Source: Akkermansia sp. (GTDB taxonomy: Bacteria; Verrucomicrobiota; Verrucomicrobiia; Verrucomicrobiales; Akkermansiaceae). From it: DNA of 64,000 nucleotides. The translations under genes were made by a program, and so were the position numbers. The stretch is taken from NCBI GenBank assembly GCA_017415995.1, contig JAFQDN010000021.1, forward strand, positions 1 through 64,000, in the 5' to 3' direction. The notes under the pieces were generated by a model. It had not been told where the DNA came from and did no database searches. It saw only the letters and a program-made list of their open reading frames with translations. This document shows, one piece after another, positions 22,979 through 32,618 of this stretch (its first letter is position 1; each line of letters starts with the position of its first letter).

Positions 22979-23872
22979 ATGGCGGCACGGTGGAAGCGGT
23001 GGATAGCACTGGTAGGCGGTCTCATGGCGGTGGCTGTGGCGGTGGTGTACGCCCTGCTGATAGAGCCACGGCGCTTGCTGGTGGAAACCGTGGAAGTGCA
23101 GCTGGATGGCTGGCCGGAGGATGCCGCAGCAGCGCGGGTGGTACTGCTGGCGGATTTGCATGCCGGAGACCGCGACGGGCGGTGGATTAAGCGTATTGTA
23201 CAAAAAACGCTGGAGCAGAAGCCGGAGGTGGTGCTTTTACTGGGGGATTACCACAACGCGGTGAATGCGGGGCTCTCTATGCCGGAGGAGGAGTTGGCTG
23301 CCCTGTTAGCCCCTTTGACGGCGCAGTGCCCCGTGTACTACATCTGCGGGAATCATGACCAGTTTGAGCAGGCGCGTGCTACGCGCAAGGCCTTTGTCAG
23401 GCACGGTATTCAGCCGGTAGAGGGAAAAGATGTTACGCTGAGCTTCAACAATGGCAGGCAGGCGGTTTTGCGTGGGGTGGCGCACCGGCATGAGAAGGAG
23501 TCTGCGGGGCCGATGCTGCGGCGGCTCTCCCGCAAAAAATTACCTCCCACATTGCCCCTGATTGCAGCCACTCACAGTCCGTACCATTCCATCCACAGCC
23601 CGCTGTGGGCTGAGCTCACGGTTACGGGGCACACGCACGGCGGGCAATTTTGTTGGCCCGGCGGTTATCCTATTGCCGTGCGCGAGCCGTGGACCCGCGA
23701 GACCGCCCGCGCCGGGCTCAGGCGCTCTTACACCGGGCAATGGCTTTATGTCAGTCGCGGGCTGGGGGTAAGTTCATTTCCGGCTCGTTCGTTCTGTGCC
23801 CCGGAGATTACACTGCTACTGCTGCGTGGCAGCGGAAAAGCTTTGCAATTACGGGGCACAAGGTGCGATTGA
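22979..23872 (+). CDS. Membrane-anchored metallophosphoesterase (YaeI-like)
   Basis: A 297-residue protein with an N-terminal membrane helix (IALVGGLMAVAVAVVYALLI) and the calcineurin-type motifs in order: LADLHAGD, LLLGDYHN, YICGNHDQFE, ATHSPYH and GHTHGGQFCWPG. Asp, His and Asn metal ligands are all present. Membrane-tethered members of this family act on phospholipid-linked phosphoesters or UDP-diacylglucosamine-like substrates, but the substrate is not shown. The C-terminus ends SYTGQWLYVSRGLGVSSFPARSFCAPEI, typical of the family. Confidence 0.9.
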   Translation: MAARWKRWIALVGGLMAVAVAVVYALLIEPRRLLVETVEVQLDGWPEDAAAARVVLLADLHAGDRDGRWIKRIVQKTLEQKPEVVLLLGDYHNAVNAGLSMPEEELAALLAPLTAQCPVYYICGNHDQFEQARATRKAFVRHGIQPVEGKDVTLSFNNGRQAVLRGVAHRHEKESAGPMLRRLSRKKLPPTLPLIAATHSPYHSIHSPLWAELTVTGHTHGGQFCWPGGYPIAVREPWTRETARAGLRRSYTGQWLYVSRGLGVSSFPARSFCAPEITLLLLRGSGKALQLRGTRCD

Positions 23873-23990
23873 CCCGCCTCCGCTGCTGTGCAGCTACGCC
23901 GTGGTCGGCCAATCCGGGCGCGTTACGCGCAGGGCGCGAGTGGAGCGAAGCCGTGTGACACCACAGCGCAACGCGCGACGGCGGAAACTT

Positions 23991-25136
23991 TCAAAAGTAC
24001 TCACGGAGGATTTCTTTTGCGGGTTCGAACCCTTGATCCGCGGCTTTACGGAACAATTCTTTAGCTTTTTGGCGGTTACGTTTCACGCCATCGCCATTGT
24101 AATAGTGCACGCCCAGATTATACTGAGCTAAGGCATACCCCTGTTCAGCTGCTAGACGGAAGTATTTAACAGCCTCAGTTGCATTTTGGGACACACCCTC
24201 GCCATTGGCATAACACACGCCGAGATTATACTGAGCCGAGTCAAGCCCCTGTTCAGCTGCTAGGCGGAAGTATTTAACAGCCTCAGTTGCATTCTTGGGC
24301 ACGCCCTCGCCATTGTAATAAAGCGCGCCGAGAGAATCCTGCGCATCGGCATCCCCCTGCTCTGCAGCACGGCGGTACCAGCGTACTGCCTCAGCAGTAT
24401 TCTTGGGCACACCCTCGCCATCGTAATAGCACAAACCCAGATTAAACTGCGCTGGGGCAAGCCCCTGTTCAGCTGCTAGGCGGCAGTATTTAACAGCCTC
24501 AGTTGCATTCTTGGGCACACCCTCGCCTTTGGCATAACACACGCCAAGAGAATACTGCGCTGGGGCATACCCCTGTTCAGCAGCTAGGCGGTACCATTTT
24601 ACTGCCTCAGCTGCATTTTGGGACACACCCTTGCCCGTATCATAGCAAAAGCCCAGATAGCACTGCGCCCGGGCATACCCCTGCTCGGCAGCCTTGCGAT
24701 ACCACTTCACCGCTTCCTCGGCGTCCTTTGCCACTCCTTTGCCAAATTCATAACACCTACCCAGATTATACTGAGCCAAGGCATACCCCTGCTCTGCAGC
24801 ACGGCGGTACCAGTGTACTGCCTCGGCAGTATTCTTGGGCACACCCTTGCCGTATTCATAGCACAAACCAAGCCAATTTTGTGCTGCGGCATGGCCTTTC
24901 TCAGCAGCGGGGAGGAAGCAATTGACCGCCTCCGTGTATTTTTGGGCGTTGTACAAATTTTCTCCTTTCTTGCACAAGTCCTCGGGGGAGGCAGTGGTGG
25001 AGGAAAGGGATGATCTTTCAGCAGAATGAGCGGGGGAGAAGCCGGAGATGGGCGCGAGGGAGGGCAGCGCCTGCAACGGAGCACCCAGCGCAGCGCCGCA
25101 AGCCGTTATTGTCAGCAAGCGAGAGATTTTCTTCAT
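23991..25136 (-). CDS. Sel1-repeat secreted protein
   Basis: A 381-residue protein from ATG 25136, with a signal peptide (RLLTITACGAALGAPLQA). After a linker come about eight 36-residue Sel1 repeats: A(E/Q)NxLGxCYxxGxGVxKNxxEAVKWYRxAAEQG. Such TPR-like solenoids mediate protein-protein contacts, often outside the cytoplasm. The repeats are near-identical in DNA as well as protein, so copy number could change by recombination. It converges on the metallophosphoesterase. No partner is obvious. Confidence 0.92.
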   Translation of the reverse strand: MKKISRLLTITACGAALGAPLQALPSLAPISGFSPAHSAERSSLSSTTASPEDLCKKGENLYNAQKYTEAVNCFLPAAEKGHAAAQNWLGLCYEYGKGVPKNTAEAVHWYRRAAEQGYALAQYNLGRCYEFGKGVAKDAEEAVKWYRKAAEQGYARAQCYLGFCYDTGKGVSQNAAEAVKWYRLAAEQGYAPAQYSLGVCYAKGEGVPKNATEAVKYCRLAAEQGLAPAQFNLGLCYYDGEGVPKNTAEAVRWYRRAAEQGDADAQDSLGALYYNGEGVPKNATEAVKYFRLAAEQGLDSAQYNLGVCYANGEGVSQNATEAVKYFRLAAEQGYALAQYNLGVHYYNGDGVKRNRQKAKELFRKAADQGFEPAKEILREYF

Positions 25137-25285
25137 ATCAGCACAAGTAATAATCATTATAACACATATAGTGTGGCACAAATGCGCGGGATTTTCAAGT
25201 CAGAAAAAATTTATTTACAAAGCCTTTGAAAGGACGGGAACACGAAAATCAAAAAAATCTCTTTTCAAGAGGGGGCGGTATTTGG

Positions 25286-25291
25286 TAGAAT
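25286..25291 (+). promoter_or_regulatory. -10 element of the restriction enzyme gene
   Basis: TAGAAT ends five bases before ATG 25297, which would place transcription initiation at or just inside the start codon. The -35 is poor: TTTCAA at 17-bp spacing. It resembles the leaderless promoters of xthA and the gene at 39027 in the -10 region. Confidence 0.45.
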
Positions 25292-25296
25292 AAGGC

Positions 25297-28200
25297 ATGT
25301 CATTATTCCAACGACCGGTCATAGCCCATTACGCCGCAGCAACGGATAAAGCAAAGTTGGACGCGCTGTACCAATGCTACAGCGCACAATTCTGCAACAG
25401 TAGCAAGCAGGCGAATATACGCAGCGCCAAGGAAGAGCAGTACCAAGAGGGATTCCTGCGTGATTTGTTTGTGGATGTGCTGGGCTACATCATCAACCCG
25501 AATGAGAATTGGAATTTGACCACCGAGCTCAAGAACACACAAAACTCCAAAAAGGCGGACGGAGCCGTCATCATGAACGGGACGCCCAAAATGGTCATCG
25601 AGCTCAAGGGCACCAACACCAAAGACCTGCAATCCGTAGAGGCGCAGGCATTCGGCTACCGCAACAACCACGTAGGGGTGCGCTACATTGTCATCTCCAA
25701 CTTTGAGAAACTGCGATTTTACATTGACAACGCCGTAGAGTACGAGGAATTCAACCTATTCACCCTGAGCCGTGAAGAGTTCACCAAGCTATGGCTGCTA
25801 CTGGCAGCGGAGAACATAGCGAGTGATCTACCGCTCACCCTACGCAGCAAATCCGTAGTAAAGGAGCAAGATGTAAGTGAGCAGCTGTACCGGGACTACG
25901 CGGCCTGCAAGCGAGAGTTGTTTGCGGACATGCGGGAGCACAATCCGCAGTACGAGCCTCTGTTACTCTTCCGCAAAACGCAAAAGCTCATGGACCGCCT
26001 ACTGTTCATCCTCTTTGCGGAAGATCGCGGGCTCATTCCGCCGAACACCATCAGCTACATCAATGATGCCTGGCAGGCCTTCAATGAGCAGCAAGAAGAG
26101 TTCGGCATCGGCACGCAACGCCCGCTCTATGATTTTTACAAGGGCATCTTCAACAACCTCAACAAAGGCACCAAAACCATCTATGCATACAATGGCGGAT
26201 TATTCCGGCCGGATGAGGTGCTGGACACCATCTGCCTGAGCAGTGAGCCACTACTGCGGCACACCGGCGTGCTAACGGCGTATGATTACGCCACCGAGGT
26301 GGATGTGGACATTATGGGGCACATTTTTGAGCACTCGCTGAGTGAGATTGAGGAAATGACCGCCGAGCTCACCGGCGGTAAGCGAGAGAGCTCCGGCAAG
26401 CGCAACAAGGACGGCATTTTTTACACACCCGGCTACATTACCCGCTACATGGTGGACATCACCCTGGGCCGGCTCATCAGCCAACTGCGCCCGGCGCCCA
26501 CAGAGCCCGGACACCTCAAGCCAAGAGAAAAGAGTGCCGCCATCACCACCTGGGAGGCGTACCGCACGCGCCTGCTGGGCCTAACCATTTGTGACCCCGC
26601 CTGTGGCAGCGGCGCATTCCTGAATGCCGCCTTGCAACGCCTGATGGAGGAGCACCGCCTCATTGATGAAACACTGGCCTCCCTGCGCGGGGATTCCCTC
26701 ATCCTCTCCGATATAGAGAACACCATCCTGGAGAACAACCTGTACGGCGTGGACATTAACGAGGAATCCGTGGAGATTGCCAAGCTATCCCTCTGGCTGC
26801 GCACGGCGCAAAAAGGCCGCAAGCTTTCCACCCTTTCACAGAACATCAAGGTGGGTAACAGCCTCATCTCCGACCCGCAACACGCCCCGCACAACGCGTT
26901 TGACTGGCAGCAAAACTTTCCGCAGGTGTTTGCCCGTGGCGGGTTCGACATCATCATCGGCAACCCGCCCTACGTAGCCCTCCAAACCATGACGCAGGAG
27001 TCCGCCACCTACGCCAAGCTCGGCTATGAGTCCTTTGACAAAAACGGGGATTTATACTGCCTATTTACGGAGCGCGCGTACTCCCTCCTGCGCCCCGGCG
27101 GCCTCCTCTCATTCATTATGCCCAACAAGTGGATGCTGACGGACTACGGCAAAGGGCTGCGCGCCTTCATGAGCCGCACCGGCCTGCGCCAAATCATCAA
27201 CTTCGGGGATGTGCAGTTCTTCAAAGATGCCACCACCTACGTCTGCATCTTCCTCACGGAAAACGCCCCGCCCGCCCCCACGGTGCAAGCACTCTCCCTC
27301 AACCGCAAAACCTACCACGGAGATTTCCTCACGGAGATACCTGCCGGCCTCTCACCCTTCCCCGCTACGGATTTTGGGGCCGAGCCCTGGAGCATACGCC
27401 CCCCGGAGCACACCGCCAAACTCCATCAAATGAGCACCTGCAAACAGCTCAGGGAACTGCCCATCGAGATTAACTACGGCATCAAAACCGGTCTGAATGA
27501 AGCCTTCTTCATCGACACAGCCACGCGCAACGCCATACTGGAGCGCGATCCCCGCAGCGCGGAACTCCTAAAACCCATGTTGCGCGGGCGTGATATTGCC
27601 GCATGGACCAACAGGGGAGAACAACTCTGGCTTATCAACACGCACAATGGCATACCTAACCAAAACTTAGCTCCCGTTAATGTAGAAGAATACCCCGCCA
27701 TCAAAAAGCATTTGGACCAATATTGGGAAAAATTAGCCAAAAGAACAGATAAAGGCATTACGCCATACAATTTGCGGAGTTGTGTATACCTACAGCAGTT
27801 CAGCCAGCCCAAAATCATCTACCCGAACATGACAAGCATTTTCCCATTCATGTACGACGAGGAGGGGCATTACATTAACGACAAAGCCTTTATTCTCAAC
27901 TCCACAGAGCAAGACCGTGAGTTAATGCTGGCACTGACTGCGCTTTTCAACAGTGCAGCAGCCAAGCTGTGGATATGGTACAACTGCCCGGAGTTGCAAG
28001 GGGGCACGCGCGAGATACGCAAGGTGTATTTTGAAAAGTTCCCGGTGCCGGAGTTCGGGGAGCACAAGCATGAGCTGGCGGAACTGGCGGAAAAACGCAC
28101 GGAAACGGAAAAAGCCCACCGCAAACAGGCCAAGCGATTCCTGCACCGCCTGTGCAGTGATTTTCCGGGCACCAAAATATCCGCCAAACTTGCAGAGTTT

Positions 28201-28389
28201 TGGCACTTGGAGTTCAGCGCATTCCTCAAAGAGGCCAAACTCAGGCTCAAACCCGCGGATAAAGATGACTGGGAGGAGTACTTTTGCACTACATGCAGCA
28301 AGCTCCAAGCCCTCGACCTCACCGCAGCCACGCTCGAGCAGCAGATTGATGCCACCGTTTGGCAACTCTACGGGGTTTCCGATTGTTAA
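25297..28389 (+). CDS. Type IIG restriction-modification enzyme (Eco57I/MmeI-like)
   Basis: A single 1030-residue polypeptide. The N-terminal third contains a PD-(D/E)XK-like nuclease motif (KKADGAVIMNGTPKMVIELKG). The middle has the methyltransferase motifs ICDPACGSGAFL (motif I), VDINEESVEIAKLSLWL and IIGNPPYVALQ (motif IV), identifying an N6-adenine methylase. The C-terminal ~350 residues are the target recognition region (NYGIKTGLNEAFFID, LKPMLRGRDI). One protein both methylates and cuts at a specific, unknown sequence. No separate S or R gene is adjacent, as expected for type IIG. Confidence 0.9.
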   Translation: MSLFQRPVIAHYAAATDKAKLDALYQCYSAQFCNSSKQANIRSAKEEQYQEGFLRDLFVDVLGYIINPNENWNLTTELKNTQNSKKADGAVIMNGTPKMVIELKGTNTKDLQSVEAQAFGYRNNHVGVRYIVISNFEKLRFYIDNAVEYEEFNLFTLSREEFTKLWLLLAAENIASDLPLTLRSKSVVKEQDVSEQLYRDYAACKRELFADMREHNPQYEPLLLFRKTQKLMDRLLFILFAEDRGLIPPNTISYINDAWQAFNEQQEEFGIGTQRPLYDFYKGIFNNLNKGTKTIYAYNGGLFRPDEVLDTICLSSEPLLRHTGVLTAYDYATEVDVDIMGHIFEHSLSEIEEMTAELTGGKRESSGKRNKDGIFYTPGYITRYMVDITLGRLISQLRPAPTEPGHLKPREKSAAITTWEAYRTRLLGLTICDPACGSGAFLNAALQRLMEEHRLIDETLASLRGDSLILSDIENTILENNLYGVDINEESVEIAKLSLWLRTAQKGRKLSTLSQNIKVGNSLISDPQHAPHNAFDWQQNFPQVFARGGFDIIIGNPPYVALQTMTQESATYAKLGYESFDKNGDLYCLFTERAYSLLRPGGLLSFIMPNKWMLTDYGKGLRAFMSRTGLRQIINFGDVQFFKDATTYVCIFLTENAPPAPTVQALSLNRKTYHGDFLTEIPAGLSPFPATDFGAEPWSIRPPEHTAKLHQMSTCKQLRELPIEINYGIKTGLNEAFFIDTATRNAILERDPRSAELLKPMLRGRDIAAWTNRGEQLWLINTHNGIPNQNLAPVNVEEYPAIKKHLDQYWEKLAKRTDKGITPYNLRSCVYLQQFSQPKIIYPNMTSIFPFMYDEEGHYINDKAFILNSTEQDRELMLALTALFNSAAAKLWIWYNCPELQGGTREIRKVYFEKFPVPEFGEHKHELAELAEKRTETEKAHRKQAKRFLHRLCSDFPGTKISAKLAEFWHLEFSAFLKEAKLRLKPADKDDWEEYFCTTCSKLQALDLTAATLEQQIDATVWQLYGVSDC

Positions 28390-28393
28390 GTTG

Positions 28394-28667
28394 CGCGCTG
28401 TGTAAGTTTTTACGGGCTCTGTTAAAGTTTATTGACAGGTTACGAGTTACGATTGACAAGTTAAAAATTCGGTTTCGCTGACGCTTGCAAACGCAAGCGC
28501 GGAGAATTCTGAACCTGCGTCAGCGGAGTAACGTTCAACAAATAATCGGACTGTTTGCGACCATAAGCGAAGCCTAATTACTGGACTCTATACTCGGGGG
28601 GCTCAAGCAGCTCGGGCTAAGGTAGGGCACCCGCTGATGCGGGTTCAAAAAAAACTTACACAGCGCG
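28394..28667. repeat. 274-bp element with 18-bp terminal inverted repeats (MITE-like)
   Basis: CGCGCTGTGTAAGTTTTT (28394-28411) and its exact complement (28650-28667) bound the region. Inside are CGCTGACGC/GCGTCAGCG and a GCTTGC/GCAAGC hairpin, so the whole folds strongly. No open frame of note is present. It could be a miniature inverted-repeat element or a structured RNA. No target duplication is obvious. It fills most of the gap between the restriction enzyme and the next gene. Confidence 0.6.
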
Positions 28668-28757
28668 TTTTTCTCATTGTTCCAACGCGTAGAAACTCTT
28701 TTTTCTTGATTTTCGGGAGCAGACGTGGTAGAGCAAGGGTAACGAAAAGCCGAGGAC

Positions 28758-29873
28758 ATGAACAGAGTAACAAGCATAGACGCGCTGAGGGGATTCGACA
28801 TGCTGATGTTATGCGGGGGAGCAGCCACCTTGCGATTACTGCTGTTATGGAGTGGCGACGGGGCGATGCCGGAGGCGGTGGCAGAGCAGTTTGAGCACGC
28901 GGCGTACGGGGGAGATTTCACCTGCTGGGATATGGTAATGCCGCTATTCATCTTCATCACGGGGGCAAGCATGCCGTTTGCCTTTGGCAAGTACCGCGAG
29001 AAAGGCGGCGAGCACTGGCGGTGGGGCACGGCATGGCGCGTACTGCGGCGAGTTGTGCTGCTGTTTGTGCTGGGCATGCTGGTGCAAGGGAACCTGGCCG
29101 GGGCACACGCAGAGCACATGAGCTTGTTCTGCAACACCTTGCAAGCCATAGCAGAGGGGTACCTCATAGCAGCGGCAGTACTCATGTTCTGCGGGTTGCG
29201 CGGGCAAATCATCACCTGCCTGGGCTGCATGGCGGCATACTGGGCGTTGTTGCGCTTTGTACCCTTCGGGGGGCATGCGGGAGGCGTATTTGAACCGGAT
29301 TGCAACTTAGCCATATACATAGATCATCTTTTGCAAGGGCGGTGGCAGGACGGCACACCGTACAGCTGGATACTCACCGCCCTATCCTTCGGTGCCCTGA
29401 CCCTCATGGGGAGCATATGCGGGCAGCTCATACGGCAACGCCAAGGGCTACGCACCGCCGGAATACTGTGCGGCATAGGTGCAGCAGCCATAGCAGCAGC
29501 CCTTTTGCTGGAGTATGATACGCCGCTCATCAAACACATATACACCACCACCGCAGTATTGTGGAGTGGGGGGTGGTGCATCATGCTGTTGGCGCTCTTC
29601 CATGTGCTGTTTGATTGCAGCGGCAGCGCCATGAGCAAGGCAGCCATGCCCCTGCAGGTGTTTGGTTGCAATGCCTTGCTGGCCTATCTGCTTACGGAAA
29701 TACACGGGCCGCACGGCCATAATATATGGTGGGGAGTAGCGCACCCCCTCGTGTACGGGCTGGCCGGGCGGGCACAAGAGGCGGCCCCCTTGGTGCACGC
29801 AGCCCTGAGCTTGTTGTTACTGTGGCTGGTACTGCTCTTCCTCTACCGCAACAAAACTTTCCTGAGAGTCTGA
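28758..29873 (+). CDS. HGSNAT-like (DUF5009) multi-pass membrane protein
   Basis: A 371-residue protein with about ten membrane helices. The opening RVTSIDALRGFDMLMLCGG and the CWDMVMPLFIFITGASMPFAFGK segment are the signature of the heparan-alpha-glucosaminide N-acetyltransferase-related family. These use acetyl-CoA to acetylate glucosamine across a membrane. In Bacteroidota and Verrucomicrobiota, homologues often sit near glycosidases, and here GH84 and GH20 genes lie in the same window. Activity is inferred from the family. Confidence 0.85.
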   Translation: MNRVTSIDALRGFDMLMLCGGAATLRLLLLWSGDGAMPEAVAEQFEHAAYGGDFTCWDMVMPLFIFITGASMPFAFGKYREKGGEHWRWGTAWRVLRRVVLLFVLGMLVQGNLAGAHAEHMSLFCNTLQAIAEGYLIAAAVLMFCGLRGQIITCLGCMAAYWALLRFVPFGGHAGGVFEPDCNLAIYIDHLLQGRWQDGTPYSWILTALSFGALTLMGSICGQLIRQRQGLRTAGILCGIGAAAIAAALLLEYDTPLIKHIYTTTAVLWSGGWCIMLLALFHVLFDCSGSAMSKAAMPLQVFGCNALLAYLLTEIHGPHGHNIWWGVAHPLVYGLAGRAQEAAPLVHAALSLLLLWLVLLFLYRNKTFLRV

Positions 29874-29942
29874 CGCGAAAATGGCTTTCCCACCGGCCTG
29901 CATGTGTTATAATGGAGCTAAGCAAGTAAAACACTCTCCATC

Positions 29943-30557
29943 ATGAGCACATTTAACGTACTACGCTCCGCATTCATGGCGGGCATCTGCATCGGCCTCG
30001 CCGGCTTCGGGTTCCTTTCCCTTAAGGCAGATGGCAACTACCTTGCCGGCTGCATTATTTTTGCCTTTGCCCTCATTGCCGTTGTGAGTTACAAATTAGC
30101 ACTTTACACCGGCACAGCGGGTTTTATCCGCAAAAATGAGTTCGGCTATCTCGGGCTTGTATTGCTGGGCAACATCATCGGCTGCGCGACACTCTCCCTG
30201 CTTACGCGACTTTCCGCCATGCCGGTGCAGGAGACCGCGCAAGTTTTACTACAAGAACGTTTGAAGCTCGGCGTGCTCAACGGCAGCTTGCTCTCCATAG
30301 CCTGTGGCTTTATCATGACCACCGCAGTCACCTTTGCCCGCAAGGGGAGCATGCTGCCCTTGCTCTTCGGTGTGCCGCTGTTCATTGTCTGTGGCTTCCC
30401 CCACTGCATTGCGGATGCATTCTTCTACTCCTGCGTGCCCTTGGACTACTGGGCTGCCAACCTTTCCTCCATCCTTGTCTTCTACGTCTCCATAGTCATC
30501 GGCAATTTCATCGGCTGCAATTTCTACCGAGGCGTCATGGGGAGCAACCCAGAGTGA
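29943..30557 (+). CDS. Small formate/nitrite transporter family protein
   Basis: A 204-residue, six-helix membrane protein, shorter than typical FocA (about 280). Recognisable FNT features include AFMAGICIGLAGFGFL, KLALYTGTAGFI and FPHCIADAFFY, the latter resembling the conserved FxHxxA(N/D)xF element with a central pore His. It probably conducts a small monovalent anion such as formate, acetate or nitrite. An extended -10 (TGTTATAAT at 29905-29913) precedes it with a ~23-nt leader. Confidence 0.8.
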   Translation: MSTFNVLRSAFMAGICIGLAGFGFLSLKADGNYLAGCIIFAFALIAVVSYKLALYTGTAGFIRKNEFGYLGLVLLGNIIGCATLSLLTRLSAMPVQETAQVLLQERLKLGVLNGSLLSIACGFIMTTAVTFARKGSMLPLLFGVPLFIVCGFPHCIADAFFYSCVPLDYWAANLSSILVFYVSIVIGNFIGCNFYRGVMGSNPE

Positions 30558-30623
30558 AGGCGGGAGTTTCCCTCTCATACCCCGCAAACCCGAAACACCT
30601 CGTAACCAAACATTTCCAATAAG

Positions 30624-31166
30624 ATGAAGAACAACATTCTGATAATCTCTGGGCACACCGATACCAAGACCGACTCCGTTGCCAACAAACGCGTGCTGAG
30701 CATGCTGGAAGAGCGCATGCCGGAGGCACGCATTGTCTATTTGGACCGCTTGTACCCGGATTTCGAGATTGATGCAGCAGCTGAGCAGGCCAAGTTACTG
30801 TGGGCAGATACGATTGTACTCCAATTCCCTGTGTTCTGGTTTTCCGTGCCCTCCATCATGCACTGCTGGATGGAACAAACCTGGCTGCACGGGTTCTCCC
30901 ACGGCTCAACGGGTGATAAATTGCGCGGCAAAAAGCTCATCCTCTCCTATACAACGGGAGCACCCGCCGAAGCCATGAACTTTGAGGATTTTTTCCAATT
31001 CATCCGCGCAGCATGCGGGTTCTGCGGCATGGAATACGCAGGCAGCGTGCATACCGGCGGAGTATCCTACCAAATGCGCCAAGACCCGCAGCTGTTGGCC
31101 GAGATTGAGCAAAAAGCCACAGCACATGCGGAAAAACTCATAGCCTTGCTGCAAGAACAAGCATAA
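30624..31166 (+). CDS. Flavodoxin-fold NAD(P)H oxidoreductase
   Basis: A 180-residue protein of the KefF/MdaB/NQO group: IISGHTDTKTDSVAN (FMN phosphate loop), DTIVLQFPVFWFSVPSIMHCWMEQTW (flavin-edge motif), and LSYTTGAPAEAM. It should reduce quinones or related electrophiles with NAD(P)H in the cytoplasm. It follows the FNT channel by 66 bp in the same direction and may be co-transcribed. Confidence 0.88.
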   Translation: MKNNILIISGHTDTKTDSVANKRVLSMLEERMPEARIVYLDRLYPDFEIDAAAEQAKLLWADTIVLQFPVFWFSVPSIMHCWMEQTWLHGFSHGSTGDKLRGKKLILSYTTGAPAEAMNFEDFFQFIRAACGFCGMEYAGSVHTGGVSYQMRQDPQLLAEIEQKATAHAEKLIALLQEQA

Positions 31167-31191
31167 GGAGCGGGCAGATGAGCTAATATCG

Positions 31192-31219
31192 GCTAATTAT
31201 CAGCTAAATTAGCCGATAA
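31192..31219. promoter_or_regulatory. Palindromic operator-like repeat upstream of fic, copy 1
   Basis: A 28-bp sequence identical to 32619-32646. Its core (31197-31219) is a 23-bp dyad: TTATC and GATAA arms around GCTAA-A-TTAGC with one mismatch. It ends 3 bp before the fic -35. It could bind the winged-helix domain of the Fic protein itself. Confidence 0.65.
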
Positions 31220-31222
31220 AAG

Positions 31223-31250
31223 TTGACAAGGGAGCCATTCATGCTACAAT
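31223..31250 (+). promoter_or_regulatory. Promoter of the first fic gene, leaderless start
   Basis: TTGACA (31223-31228), 16 bp, TACAAT (31245-31250). The ATG begins eight bases later at 31258, giving a leader of about 1 nt. The palindromic repeat lies immediately upstream. Confidence 0.75.
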
Positions 31251-31257
31251 AAGAGGC

Positions 31258-32601
31258 ATGAAACGGCGTTGCGCAGTCCCGAAACTCCATGACATATTCC
31301 ACCCCGGCAATACGGATTTGCTGGAGATAATGAATTTGAGCAACGCGGAAGCAACGAGGACAGACCGCTACCTGAGTTGGCAAGAGCTGCGCTACCGCAA
31401 AGCCCCGGCGGAACTGAGCAATGAGCAATGGTGGCTGGGAATTAAGCTACACCGCGCCCAAGCCCGCCAATTTTTACCGATGAGCAACACGCAAGGGGTG
31501 GCGTTCAGCTATGCGAGCACGGGAATAGTGCAACAACGGCTGCATTTGGTGGACCGCGAGGCGGGAGGCATGGTGATGACGGATAGCAAGGCGGCATTTA
31601 CCTTGGCAGACCGCGATAAGTACCTGATGACCGGCATCGTGGAAGAGGCCATCATGTCCAGCATGCTGGAGGGAGCCGCCGTAACGCGCTCCGAGGCGCG
31701 CGAGCTGCTGCGCAGCAACCGCCACCCCGGTAATGAGCATGAGCAAATGGTCATCAACAACTACCGCACCATGCAGATGATTTTGCGCCGCAAGGATGAG
31801 CCACTCACGCCGGAGCTCATCATGGCCCTGCACTACAGCATGGTGGAGGGCACCCTCAGCGCCCCTGAAAAAGCCGGTGTGCTGCGTACGGAAACAGACC
31901 GCGTGTACATTGAAGACGTGCGGACGGGAGACATCATCCATACCCCGCCCCCGGCAGCAACCCTGCCGGAACGCCTGGAAGCCCTTTGCCGATTTGCCAA
32001 CGGCGAGGACGAGAACAGCCAATACATACACCCCGCCATCCGAGCCATCATCCTGCACTTTCAGCTGGCCTATGACCACCCCTTTGTAGACGGCAACGGG
32101 CGCACGGCGCGCTCCCTCTTTTACTGGGGCATGCTGCATGCCGGCTATTGGTTATTTGAGTACATTTCCATCTCGCGCGAGATTTTCCGCAACTCACGCA
32201 GCTATTATGAGTCATTCCTCAACACGGAAGAGGATGATAACGACCTTAACTACTTCATCATAAACCAGCTGGACACCATCCTAAAATCCATAGACAGCCT
32301 CCTGCACCATGTGCGCGATAAACAACAAAAACGCGCGGCCTTGCAGCAGGCGCTCATCCATGTGCACAGCATCAACCACCGCCAGCGTGAGGTGTTACTG
32401 CGCTTCCTGCAGCACCCCAACTCCACCACCTCCGTCACCATCCACTGCAAGGAGTTCAGCGTGGTGCGCCAAACCGCCAGAACGGACCTGACCGCCCTGG
32501 CAGATATGGGACTGCTGCAAGCTACCACCGTATCACGCGAGCACATCTTTACCCCCTCCCCCCATTTGGAACACAGGCTTGCGGAACTCGCCACACGTTA
32601 G
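31258..32601 (+). CDS. Fic-domain AMPylase with C-terminal winged helix
   Basis: A 447-residue protein. The Fic motif HPFVDGNGRTARSLFYW is complete, so AMPylation is plausible. An upstream SSMLEGA matches the (S/T)xxxE(G/N) inhibitory motif of class II Fic enzymes, so the protein may restrain itself. The C-terminal 70 residues (QREVLLRFLQHPN, FSVVRQTARTDLTALADMGLL) are a winged-helix DNA-binding domain. ATG 31258 is favoured by the promoter; ATG 31330 with upstream GGAG is an alternative. Identical palindromes upstream and downstream suggest autoregulation or a mobile gene cassette. Confidence 0.88.
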   Translation: MKRRCAVPKLHDIFHPGNTDLLEIMNLSNAEATRTDRYLSWQELRYRKAPAELSNEQWWLGIKLHRAQARQFLPMSNTQGVAFSYASTGIVQQRLHLVDREAGGMVMTDSKAAFTLADRDKYLMTGIVEEAIMSSMLEGAAVTRSEARELLRSNRHPGNEHEQMVINNYRTMQMILRRKDEPLTPELIMALHYSMVEGTLSAPEKAGVLRTETDRVYIEDVRTGDIIHTPPPAATLPERLEALCRFANGEDENSQYIHPAIRAIILHFQLAYDHPFVDGNGRTARSLFYWGMLHAGYWLFEYISISREIFRNSRSYYESFLNTEEDDNDLNYFIINQLDTILKSIDSLLHHVRDKQQKRAALQQALIHVHSINHRQREVLLRFLQHPNSTTSVTIHCKEFSVVRQTARTDLTALADMGLLQATTVSREHIFTPSPHLEHRLAELATR

Positions 32602-32618
32602 TCATACGGCTATTATCA

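Noticed and set aside
24100-25000. Regular ~108-bp repeats resembling a CRISPR or tandem array
   Set aside because: The period equals three times 36 codons and encodes Sel1 solenoid repeats; there are no unique spacers.
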